Translations under genes and position numbers: made by a program
In this document: positions 37,616 to 45,635 of the stretch, piece by piece
Position numbering within the stretch: the stretch's first letter is position 1
How the letters are laid out: every line of letters begins with the position of its first letter
Assembly: GCF_001113365.1 (NCBI RefSeq)
Contig: NZ_CKYA01000007.1
Coordinates: 45,377-109,376, forward strand
DNA length: 64,000 nt
From: Streptococcus pneumoniae
GTDB taxonomy: Bacteria; Bacillota; Bacilli; Lactobacillales; Streptococcaceae
Reading direction: 5' to 3'
Notes under the pieces: model-generated
What the model saw: only the letters and a program-made list of their open reading frames with translations
Told to the model about the DNA's origin: nothing
Database searches by the model: none

Positions 37616-37751
37616 AGATACCTCCTACTTTCAAAACGTATCTCTATTATACTACAAAAGCCCCCCGACCGCAAAAATACATTAGAGAATAACGCTAGCA
37701 TAACAAATTGAAGTATGTTAATTTAAATTCATTACAACACTATGTTTTTAG

Positions 37752-37855
37752 AATACTCAATGAAAATCTCATGAGACTAGGAATCAAGGTGAAAGCATAA
37801 CTAAAGTTAGGTAAGCCGAAGATGACAACGTATCATGAGATTTTCGACGAGTATT
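37752..37855. repeat. Short imperfect inverted-repeat element (BOX/RUP-like)
   Basis: About 104 bp with 23-bp terminal inverted repeats, AATACTCAATGAAAATCTCATGA against the reverse of TCATGAGATTTTCGACGAGTATT (3 mismatches). The outer ends match BOX-type ends, but the middle lacks boxA. It abuts a toxin-like ORF and supplies its only ATG. Confidence 0.65.
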
Positions 37856-37975
37856 GAGTTTTTGATAATCTTCGTTACAACTATTCTAGCACCATTACTG
37901 ATTACTATTACCGGTAATGTCATTTCTGAGTGGATAGTCAGAAAGTGGTTAGATAAGCGCGACAAAAAGATATAA
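37835..37975 (+). pseudogene. Fst/TxpA-like type I toxin ORF, 5' end replaced by repeat
   Basis: The frame contains FVTTILAPLLITITGNVISE followed by WIVRKWLDKRDKK, close to the Fst-family pattern (hydrophobic helix with IxAP, then a WLxxR basic tail). The only ATG (37835) lies inside the inverted-repeat element and has no clear ribosome site; TTG 37862 is the alternative. A terminator follows at 38010-38040. Most likely a toxin gene disabled or re-wired by the element. Confidence 0.55.
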
Positions 37976-38009
37976 CCTGAGTTTAGTTTTAATGTAACTG
38001 GACAAAAAG

Positions 38010-38040
38010 AAATACCAGAGGTGGAGCTCTGGTATTTTTG
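38010..38040 (+). terminator. Terminator after the toxin-like ORF
   Basis: Stem AAATACCAGAG / CTCTGGTATTT followed by TTTTG; nearly symmetric, so possibly bidirectional, as for Fst toxin/antitoxin RNA pairs. Confidence 0.75.
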
Positions 38041-38185
38041 TTTTTGCCAAGACTTCGTTACAGTTCTTGTAGGATTATTATTACATAATTAGCACTACTT
38101 GTCAAATAATTGTTAGCTCCACTTTCTATTTTACTTTTCCTCTTTACAGGTCTATAATGGTAACAGATTCTATTTGGAGGTTTTT

Positions 38186-39196
38186 ATGTCATTTCTATCA
38201 AAAAATGGAACAGGTATCTTGGCCTGCCTTCTCATTTCCATCGTATCTTGGTACTTAGGAGGATTCTTCCCTGTTATTGGCGCGCCTGTTTTTGCGATTT
38301 TTATGGGAATGCTCCTACATCCCTTTCTCTCGTCCTATAAACAACTGGATGCGGGGTTGACCTTTAGTTCTAAAAAATTGCTCCAGTATGCTGTTATCTT
38401 GCTTGGTTTTGGTCTCAATATCTCTCAAGTCTTCGCAGTTGGGCAATCTTCACTCCCTGTCATCCTGTCCACCATTTCAATAGCCTTGATTGTTGCCTAT
38501 CTCTTCCAGCGCTTCTTTGCACTGGATACAAAACTGGCTACCTTGGTTGGAGTAGGTTCTTCCATCTGTGGGGGTTCTGCCATTGCGGCGACAGCGCCCG
38601 TTATCCATGCTAAGGAAAAGGAAGTAGCCCAAGCCATCTCCGTTATCTTTTTCTTCAATGTCTTGGCTGCGCTCATCTTTCCAACCCTCGGCACCTGGCT
38701 TCATCTATCCAATGACGGCTTCGCCCTCTTTGCAGGAACTGCGGTCAATGATACTTCCTCTGTAACCGCCACAGCCAGCGCCTGGGACAGCCTTTACCAA
38801 AGTAATACCCTCGAATCCGCAACCATTGTCAAACTTACGCGAACCCTGGCTATTATCCCCATCACTCTCTTTCTCTCCTACTGGCAAAGTCGCGAGCAAA
38901 AAAATAAGCAAGGCCTGCAACTGAAAAAAGTCTTCCCACTTTTTATCCTTTACTTTATCCTTGCATCTCTTCTAACCACCCTACTGACCTCTCTCGGTAT
39001 GTCCAGTAGTTTCTTTACCCCACTCAAACAACTCTCCAAATTTCTCATTATCATGGCCATGAGTGCAATCGGTCTCAAAACAAATCTGGTCGCTATGATT
39101 AAATCTAGCGGAAAATCCATTATTCTCGGAGCCATCTGCTGGATTGCCATCATCCTCACCAGTCTCGGTATGCAGACCTTTATCGGCATTTTCTAA
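38186..39196 (+). CDS. YeiH-family putative sulfate exporter-like membrane protein
   Basis: 336-residue membrane protein with about ten helices and the UPF0324/YeiH features (GAPVFAIFMGMLLHP, VGVGSSICGGSAIAATAPVI, AGTAVNDTSSVTAT). ATG 38186 is set by TTTGGAGG just upstream. Function in streptococci is unproven. Confidence 0.88.
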   Translation: MSFLSKNGTGILACLLISIVSWYLGGFFPVIGAPVFAIFMGMLLHPFLSSYKQLDAGLTFSSKKLLQYAVILLGFGLNISQVFAVGQSSLPVILSTISIALIVAYLFQRFFALDTKLATLVGVGSSICGGSAIAATAPVIHAKEKEVAQAISVIFFFNVLAALIFPTLGTWLHLSNDGFALFAGTAVNDTSSVTATASAWDSLYQSNTLESATIVKLTRTLAIIPITLFLSYWQSREQKNKQGLQLKKVFPLFILYFILASLLTTLLTSLGMSSSFFTPLKQLSKFLIIMAMSAIGLKTNLVAMIKSSGKSIILGAICWIAIILTSLGMQTFIGIF

Positions 39197-39199
39197 TAC

Positions 39200-39225
39200 A
39201 AAAGGTAGCCCATCAGCTACCTTTT
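39200..39225. terminator. Bidirectional terminator between converging genes
   Basis: Stem AAAAGGTAGC / GCTACCTTTT, loop CCATCA, with flanking A- and T-tracts. Confidence 0.85.
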
Positions 39226-39226
39226 C

Positions 39227-39664
39227 TTATGCTTCCTCAATCAAACGTGTATGTTCTCTATTGATGCAACGATTCATTACAATGTCATCACATCCACCAG
39301 CACGCAAGATTTCTTCCGCTTCTAGACTTTCAAGTCCTAGCTGTGCCCAAAAAATCTTGGCATCAGCCTTAAGAAAATCACGCGCCACATCAGGCAAAAA
39401 TTCACTGCGACGGTAAACATTGACAATATCTACAGGAAAAGGAATCTCAGCTAGGCTAGCATAAGCCTTTTCACCCAATATTTCACCACCTGCCACCTTG
39501 GGATTGACTGGGATAATTTTATAACCCCGAGCCTGCATTTCCTTGGTCACTCGATTGCTAGTTGTTTCTTCACGGTCTGACAAGCCCACCACAGCAAGGG
39601 TTTTACTCGTTGCTAGATACTGACGAATCACACCATCACTTGGATTGATAAATTCTTGACTCAT
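39227..39664 (-). CDS. CoA-binding protein (YccU-type)
   Basis: 145-residue Rossmann-fold CoA-binding domain (TLAVVGLSDREETTSNRVTKEMQ and PVDIVNVYRRSEFLPD). Single-domain family of unclear physiological role. Same position upstream of polA as in pneumococcus. Confidence 0.9.
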   Translation of the reverse strand: MSQEFINPSDGVIRQYLATSKTLAVVGLSDREETTSNRVTKEMQARGYKIIPVNPKVAGGEILGEKAYASLAEIPFPVDIVNVYRRSEFLPDVARDFLKADAKIFWAQLGLESLEAEEILRAGGCDDIVMNRCINREHTRLIEEA

Positions 39665-39723
39665 AGAAATCCTCCTTTTTCTTCAGTATAGCACAATTTG
39701 AAAAGGCTCGCAGAATTCTACTA

Positions 39724-39750
39724 CAAAAAAAGGGGACTAGCCCCCTTTTT
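39724..39750 (-). terminator. Terminator of polA
   Basis: AAAAAGGGGG CTAG TCCCCTTTTTTT on the minus strand, overlapping the polA stop codon. Confidence 0.85.
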
Positions 39751-42382
39751 ATTTAGCCTCGTACCAGGTTGCCCCTTCATTCTCATCTGCGATGAGGGGA
39801 ACACTGAGTTGAATGGCTTCTTCCATTGTTTGTTTGACCAATTTTTTCATCTCTGCTAATTCAGATTTAGGAACTTCAAGGACGATTTCATCGTGCACTT
39901 GCAGAAGCATCTTAGTCTGATAAGCACCTGCAACCAAGGCTTTATCCAGCTGAATCATGGCAATCTTGAGAATATCTGCTGCCGATCCCTGGATAGGTGA
40001 GTTGATAGCAGTTCGCTCCGCAAAACCACGAATATTGAAGTTGCGCGAATTGATATCTGGCAACTCACGACGACGCTTGAAGAGGGTCTCTACATAGCCC
40101 TTATCACGCGCCTCACGCACCACTTCATCCATGTAGTTTTTAATACCTGGGAAACGTTCAAAGTAGGTATCAATGTAGGCTTTGGCTTCCTTACGGCTGA
40201 TGCCCAAATTATTAGACAGACCAAAATCTGAAATCCCGTAAACCACTCCAAAGTTAACTGCCTTGGCATTGCGACGGTCGTTTGGAGTCACATCCTCAGG
40301 ATGCTCAATGCCAAAGACCCGCATGGCTGTCGAAGTATGGATATCTGCCCCCTCTTGGAAGGCCTTAATCAAGTGCTCGTCTTTAGAGATATGCGCCAAA
40401 ACGCGCAATTCAATCTGTGAATAGTCGGAGCTGAGAAGGACACTATCCTCCCACTCAGGCACAAAAGCCTTACGAATGAGACGCCCCTGCTCTAAACGCA
40501 CAGGAATATTTTGCAAGTTTGGATCCACACTAGACAGACGCCCAGTCTGGGTCAAATCCTGCACATAGCGCGTATGAATCTTACCATCAGCCAAAATCCA
40601 GTCCTGCAATCCAATTACATAAGTAGATTGAATCTTAGCAATCTGACGGTAGTCAAGAATATTCTTAACAATCGGAGCAATAGGAGCAAGGCGCTCCAAG
40701 ACATCCACCGCTGTCGAGTATCCAGTCTTAGTTTTCTTAGTGTATTCTAGAGGAAGTCCCAATTTTTCAAAGAGAAGCACGCCCAACTGCTTAGGCGAGT
40801 TGATATTAAACTCCTCACCAGCCAGTTCGTAAATCTCCTGAGTCAGTTTTTCAATGACAAGCTCATTTTCAGCCTGCATCTCAAGCAAGGTCTCTTTCTT
40901 GACCGTAATCCCAGCAATTTCCATCTTGGCAAGGACAAAAGCCAGAGGTTGCTCCATATCATAAAGAAGCTCTAATTGCCCATTTTCGCTGAGTTTTTCA
41001 AGCAAAATAGGCTCTGTTTCGACCAAAACTGCAAGCTTACGAGCTAAATGCTCCAAGAATTTCTCACGTTCAGGAAGGTTCTTCTTGACTCCCTTACCAT
41101 AGAAAGTCTCATCATCGACCAAATAAGTCTGACCATAAAGACTAGCAATAGTCGCAATTTCATTGTCCTCCACAGTCGAAAGGAGGTATTTAGCCAAACG
41201 GCTGTCAAAAGCAGGCGCCTGCAAATCCACACCCAAACGATGCAAGAGAACTTTAGCTTTCTTAAAGTCATAAACTCTCAAAGGTGTTTTTTCTAAGAAG
41301 TCCTTGAAAATAGGCTCTTGCAAAAGTTCAAGCTTGTCTGTAGCATAGAGCTTATCCCCACAAGACCAGGCAAATCCAACCAAATCATCCGTATGGTAAT
41401 TCTCACCAAAAAGCTCAAAATGGAAGATAGATTCTTCACTCAGCATATTTTGACTGACTTGGTCAACAATAGTAAAGTCCAAACTCTCAGCCACATCAGC
41501 TGACGACACATTTAAAGCCTGCTTGAGCTGTTTGAAGCCCATCTCATCGTAGAATTTCCCAAGACTTTCCACATCTGGACCACTATAGACCAAATCCTCC
41601 AAACCAATCTCAATCGGTGCCTTGGTATCAATGGTCGCTAATGTTTTAGACAAAAAGGCCTGTTCCTTATCATTGATGAGATTTTCCTTCATCTTAGAAG
41701 TCTTCATCCCATCAATATTTTCATAAATTCCCTCAAGTGAACCATGCTCCAGCAAAAGCTTGATACCCGTCTTTTCACCGATTTTGGTTACTCCAGGGAT
41801 ATTATCCGACTTATCACCCATAAGTGCCTTAAGATCGATAAACTGAGTCGGTGTGATGCCCATCTTTTCCATAAGATATTCTGGAGTAAAGGCCTCAAAC
41901 TCAGCCACACCTTTCTTGGAAATCTCAACTACCGTATGCTCATCCGTCAGCTGAATCAAATCCTTGTCCCCACTGACAATGGTAATATCAAAACCATCCT
42001 GCTCTGCTAGTTTATCCAGTGTCCCAATAATGTCATCCGCCTCATACTGAGCCAACTCATAGTGACGAATCCCCATATGATCCAGCAACTCACGAATGAA
42101 GGGAAATTGCTCACGAAACTCATCAGGAGTCTTAGCCCGACCACCCTTATAGTCCGCATACATCTCTGTACGGAAGGTCGTCTTTCCCGCATCAAAAGCC
42201 ACCAAAATATGACTGGGCTCAACCCGCTCCAACAAATGGCTCAACATCAACTGGAAACCATAAATCGCATTGGTATGCAAACCAGCCGCATTCTTAAAAC
42301 GGTCCAACTGCTGATAGAGTGCAAAAAACGCCCGAAAAGCAACAGAAGACCCATCAATCAATAATAATTTTTTCTTATCCAT
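39749..42382 (-). CDS. polA: DNA polymerase I
   Basis: 877 residues. N-terminal 5' nuclease (LLLIDGSSVAFRAFFAL, GDKSDNIPGV), a middle region resembling a degenerate 3'-5' exonuclease, and a C-terminal polymerase (SADYSQIELRVLAHIS as SDYSQIELRVLAH, RRNAKAVNFGVVYG, LLQVHDEIVLEVP). ATG 42382 gives the known length. TATAAT lies only 6 nt upstream of this ATG, so the mRNA may be nearly leaderless. Confidence 0.96.
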   Translation of the reverse strand: MDKKKLLLIDGSSVAFRAFFALYQQLDRFKNAAGLHTNAIYGFQLMLSHLLERVEPSHILVAFDAGKTTFRTEMYADYKGGRAKTPDEFREQFPFIRELLDHMGIRHYELAQYEADDIIGTLDKLAEQDGFDITIVSGDKDLIQLTDEHTVVEISKKGVAEFEAFTPEYLMEKMGITPTQFIDLKALMGDKSDNIPGVTKIGEKTGIKLLLEHGSLEGIYENIDGMKTSKMKENLINDKEQAFLSKTLATIDTKAPIEIGLEDLVYSGPDVESLGKFYDEMGFKQLKQALNVSSADVAESLDFTIVDQVSQNMLSEESIFHFELFGENYHTDDLVGFAWSCGDKLYATDKLELLQEPIFKDFLEKTPLRVYDFKKAKVLLHRLGVDLQAPAFDSRLAKYLLSTVEDNEIATIASLYGQTYLVDDETFYGKGVKKNLPEREKFLEHLARKLAVLVETEPILLEKLSENGQLELLYDMEQPLAFVLAKMEIAGITVKKETLLEMQAENELVIEKLTQEIYELAGEEFNINSPKQLGVLLFEKLGLPLEYTKKTKTGYSTAVDVLERLAPIAPIVKNILDYRQIAKIQSTYVIGLQDWILADGKIHTRYVQDLTQTGRLSSVDPNLQNIPVRLEQGRLIRKAFVPEWEDSVLLSSDYSQIELRVLAHISKDEHLIKAFQEGADIHTSTAMRVFGIEHPEDVTPNDRRNAKAVNFGVVYGISDFGLSNNLGISRKEAKAYIDTYFERFPGIKNYMDEVVREARDKGYVETLFKRRRELPDINSRNFNIRGFAERTAINSPIQGSAADILKIAMIQLDKALVAGAYQTKMLLQVHDEIVLEVPKSELAEMKKLVKQTMEEAIQLSVPLIADENEGATWYEAK

Positions 42383-42454
42383 ACACCCATTATAAAGGAA
42401 AGCACCAAAAAATACCATTGGGAAGAGCCAGACTAAGTATTTTTCATACTTTTT

Positions 42455-42462
42455 CCCGAATA
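42455..42462 (+). promoter_or_regulatory. SigX cin-box-like element before the Rpn gene
   Basis: CCCGAATA after a T-rich tract (CTTTTTC). Core CGAATA is intact; 6 of 8 to the consensus. The same flank is found before the other Rpn copy (51820-51827). Confidence 0.45.
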
Positions 42463-42530
42463 AATAGATAGAAGCATTGAATCTAGTAAACCTAGATTTA
42501 AAAATGTGCTATAATGAAAGGAGAAGAAAT

Positions 42531-43430
42531 ATGACTGTACGTCATCCGGGCATTAGCCCGACCAATGATTTGGTAGCTAAGAAAATCTTTAGCAATCCGG
42601 AAATCACTTGTCAATTTATTCGCGATATGTTGGATTTACCAGCCAAAAATGTAACGATTTTAGAGGGAAGTAACATTCATGTCTTGCCTTCCCTACCGTA
42701 CTCGGCACAGGATTTCTATACAAGTATAGATGTTTTAGCTGAACTAGATAATGGAACGCAAGTAATTATTGAAATTCAGGTGCATCATCAGAATTTTTTC
42801 ATCAATCGCCTATGGGCTTACTTGTGCAGTCAGGTCAATCAAAATCTAGAAAAAATTCGCCAACGTGAAGGTGATACCCACCAGAGTTACAAACACATCG
42901 CACCAGTATATGCTATTGCCATCGTAGATAGTAATTACTTCCAAGATGATTTGGCTTTTCATAGTTTTAGCATGCGAGAAGATACGACGGGTGAAGTCTT
43001 AACCATCACCAATAATGGACAAGAAAACCATCTGGTTAAAATGGCATTCTTGGAATTAAAAAAATACAGAGAAACCAGCAAAGATAAGGTTCGCAAGCCG
43101 TAGTTGGAGTTTTTCGGTAACAAGCCCTTTACCCAGCAACCTGAGCGAGCCATCAGCCAAGCAGACCAACTGCTGGACTACAAGAGCTGGTCCGAGGAGG
43201 ACAGGAAGATGTTTAGTCAACTACGTATGCGTGAAGAACAGGCATTATTAGCACACGACTATGCCTTGGAACAAGCGGAGGAAAAAGGCTTAGAGCGTGG
43301 GCGTGCGGAGGGGCTTGAACAGGGATTAAAAGTAGGTTTAGTAAATCTAGTTCGCCAAGGTCTCCTGACTTCCGAGGTTGCCAGCCAGCAGTTGGGCATG
43401 ACCGTCGCTGAGTTTGAGGCACTGTTATAA
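42531..43430 (+). pseudogene. Rpn-family nuclease/putative transposase, amber-mutated
   Basis: 299-codon frame starting MTVRHPGISPTNDLVAKKIF with GGAG upstream. It is interrupted by TAG at 43101-43103, exactly where the intact copy has TGG (RKPWLEFFGNK). The N-terminal PDDEXK-type nuclease (DVLAELDNGTQVIIEIQVHHQ) is intact, so a 190-residue product could be made. The C-terminal tail has a short Glu-Gly-Arg repeat (EKGLERGRAEGLEQGLKVG). Confidence 0.85.
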
Positions 43431-43453
43431 GATTATACAATCACTAATAACAT

Positions 43454-43493
43454 AAAAGTAAATGGGAATGAAATATGGTCCTATTTACTTTTT
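43454..43493 (+). terminator. Terminator after the Rpn pseudogene
   Basis: Stem AAAAGTAAATGGG / CCTATTTACTTTT with a T-rich 3' side. Confidence 0.7.
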
Positions 43494-43499
43494 ATTTTC

Positions 43500-43606
43500 T
43501 ATAGTAGATTGAAATAAGATATGAATAAAGTGATTAGGAAAGTCAAATTAATTTCTAGAAATGTTTTAGAATCCGTAGCGTACTATTCTAAGTTCAATCC
43601 ACTATA
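43500..43606. repeat. RUP-like 107-bp repeat
   Basis: Exactly 107 bp, bounded by CTATAGTAGATTGAA and the inverted TTCAATCCACTATA. Length and ends match the pneumococcal RUP element, a non-autonomous repeat thought to be moved by an IS630-type transposase. Confidence 0.75.
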
Positions 43607-43641
43607 CTATCCAACAAAGCCCTTACGCGATTATATACCAC

Positions 43642-43667
43642 AAAAAAACAGGAGATTTCTCTCCTGT
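43642..43667 (-). terminator. Terminator of the 606-residue CBP gene
   Basis: ACAGGAGA GAAA TCTCCTGT followed by TTTTTT on the minus strand. Confidence 0.9.
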
Positions 43668-43687
43668 CATGATTCAACTATCTAGAA

Positions 43688-45508
43688 TTAAACCCATTCA
43701 CCGTTTCCGTTTACAGTGTAACCATTTACAGTAGTATTTACTGCAAGGGCACCTGAACCGTCAACATAGTACCATTTGTCTGAAACTTTAAACCATTGAC
43801 TTACTTTCATAGCCCCTGATGCTTCAAGATAGTACCATGTATCACCATCTTTAAGCCAACCTGTTACCATTGCACCATTTGCATTTAGATAGTACCATGT
43901 ACCATTATCTTTAAGCCAACCTGTTGCCATTGCTCCGTTTGCATTTAGATAGTACCATGTACCATTATCTTTAAGCCAACCTGTTGCCATCGCGCCATTG
44001 CTGTTTAGATAGTACCATGAACCATTATTTTGTAACCAGCCTGTTGCCATTGCACCATTTGCATTTAGATAATACCATGTGCCATTATCTTTAAGCCAAC
44101 CTGTTGCCATTGAACCATCAGTATTGTAGAAATACCACATACCATTTTCTTGTTTCCAGCCTGTTTTTGGAGAAGCTGGTTTAGCTGGTTCTACTACAGA
44201 ATATGAGCTGTATGATGGAACATATGTAGGGACATATGTAGGATTAGATGGTCTTGCAGGAACAGAAGGTTTGACTGGAGTTTCCGCTGGTTTCTCCGCT
44301 GGTTTTTCTTTAGCTTTATCTTCTTCTGCAGCTTTCTTATTTAATTCATCGATAAATTTTTCAGCTTGTTTTGCAGTTAATCCTTTTTCGAAGCCTTCTA
44401 CAATTTGTTTTCTTGTTTCATCTGATGCTGCTTTTAATGCTGCAATTGTATCAGATTTTGCTTTTGCTTCTTCTGGACTATTAGTTTCAGCTTTTTCTAA
44501 TTCTGCGATTGCTGCTTTCAATGCTGCATCATAGTTCGCTAAAAATTCTTCCTGAGCTGCTTTCTCTTTTTCTGCAGCCTCTTTATCTTCTTCTGCAGCT
44601 TTCTTATTTAATTCATCGATAAATTTTTCTGCTTGTTTTGCAGTTAATCCTTTTTTGAAGCCTTCTACAATTTGTTTTCTTGTTTCATCTGATGCTGCTT
44701 TTAATGCTGTAATTGTTTCCTTCTTTTGTTTTTCTAACTCTGGATCATTTTTTGTGTCAGCTTTTTCTAATTCTGCAACTGCTTTTTCTAACGCTTTATC
44801 ATAATTCTCTAAGAATTCATCTTGTGCTGCTTTTTCTTCAGCTTTTGCTTTTGCTTCTTCTGCTAACTTTTTATTTTCATCATCGATTGCTTTTTCAGCT
44901 TCTTCTGCAGTTAAGCCTTGTTTGAAACCTTCTTCGATTTTAGCTCTTGTTTTCTCTGCTTCTGCTTTTAATTTTGCAATCGTATCTTGAATTTGTTCTT
45001 TTATTTCAGGATTATTTTTTGCAGATTCTTCTAATTTTGCAATCGTATCCTTTAATGCCTTGTTAAAATTAGCTAAAAATGCTACTTGTGCGTCTTCCTC
45101 TTCCTTAGCTTCTTTTTCCTCTGCAATTTCCTCTTCTTTAGCAATTCCTTCTACTTCTTTTTCAGCTTCTTCTACAGTTAAACCTTCTTCGAAGAGTTTT
45201 TCATAGTCAGCCTTCTGGGCTTTAGTTCGTTTTTCAAATTCATCAATAAACCCTTGAATTTGTTTTTGTAATTCTGGATCTTCTTTTGCATTGTCTAAAT
45301 ATTCTTTTAATTCTTTAACTGTAGCTTCTACAGCTTTATCAAAATTAGCTAAAAATTCTTTTTGTGCTGATTCTTTATTTTCAGCTGGTTGACTACTAGC
45401 TACAGATTGACCTTCCGCTTTTACAACCGATGGTTGAGATACAACAAATGCTGATCCTAAAACGGCAACACTAGCCAAGCTAGCAGTTAGAAATTTTTTC
45501 TTATCCAT
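43688..45508 (-). CDS. PspA-like choline-binding surface protein
   Basis: 606 residues. Signal peptide about 1-31 (VVKAEG), then four tandem helical repeats of about 85-90 residues (each with EFLANxDKAL, TIAALKAASDETR, GLTxxEAEK), predicted coiled coil. A proline-rich segment (about 405-430) and eight or so choline-binding repeats follow (ATGWLKDNGTWYYLNANGAM), with the usual end NGYTVNGNGEWV. The layout is that of PspA/CbpA, but the helical repeats are not the CbpA R domains I know. The third and fourth repeats are almost identical, so recent duplication is likely. Own promoter and terminator. Confidence 0.87.
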   Translation of the reverse strand: MDKKKFLTASLASVAVLGSAFVVSQPSVVKAEGQSVASSQPAENKESAQKEFLANFDKAVEATVKELKEYLDNAKEDPELQKQIQGFIDEFEKRTKAQKADYEKLFEEGLTVEEAEKEVEGIAKEEEIAEEKEAKEEEDAQVAFLANFNKALKDTIAKLEESAKNNPEIKEQIQDTIAKLKAEAEKTRAKIEEGFKQGLTAEEAEKAIDDENKKLAEEAKAKAEEKAAQDEFLENYDKALEKAVAELEKADTKNDPELEKQKKETITALKAASDETRKQIVEGFKKGLTAKQAEKFIDELNKKAAEEDKEAAEKEKAAQEEFLANYDAALKAAIAELEKAETNSPEEAKAKSDTIAALKAASDETRKQIVEGFEKGLTAKQAEKFIDELNKKAAEEDKAKEKPAEKPAETPVKPSVPARPSNPTYVPTYVPSYSSYSVVEPAKPASPKTGWKQENGMWYFYNTDGSMATGWLKDNGTWYYLNANGAMATGWLQNNGSWYYLNSNGAMATGWLKDNGTWYYLNANGAMATGWLKDNGTWYYLNANGAMVTGWLKDGDTWYYLEASGAMKVSQWFKVSDKWYYVDGSGALAVNTTVNGYTVNGNGEWV

Positions 45509-45543
45509 AAAATATCGACCACCTTTGGTACTTTTTTGGTACT

Positions 45544-45572
45544 ATTTTACCATTTTTTTCCTAAAAATTCAA
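45544..45572 (-). promoter_or_regulatory. Promoter of the 606-residue CBP gene
   Basis: -35 TTGAAT (45567-45572), 17-bp spacer, -10 TAAAAT with TGG upstream. A direct repeat AGTACCAAAAAAGTACCAAA lies in the leader. Confidence 0.7.
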
Positions 45573-45592
45573 GAAATCACACTCCAAAATGA

Positions 45593-45621
45593 TAAAAAAT
45601 AAGAGGAATTTCCCCTTATTT
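45593..45621 (-). terminator. Terminator of the 540-residue CBP gene
   Basis: AAATAAGGGGA / TTCCTCTTATTTTTT hairpin on the minus strand. Confidence 0.75.
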
Positions 45622-45635
45622 CTTTATTATATCCA

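Noticed and set aside
44713..44925. Leucine-rich plus-strand ORF opposite the PspA-like gene
   Set aside because: Complement of Glu/Lys-rich helical repeats gives Leu/Phe-rich frames; not a real membrane protein.
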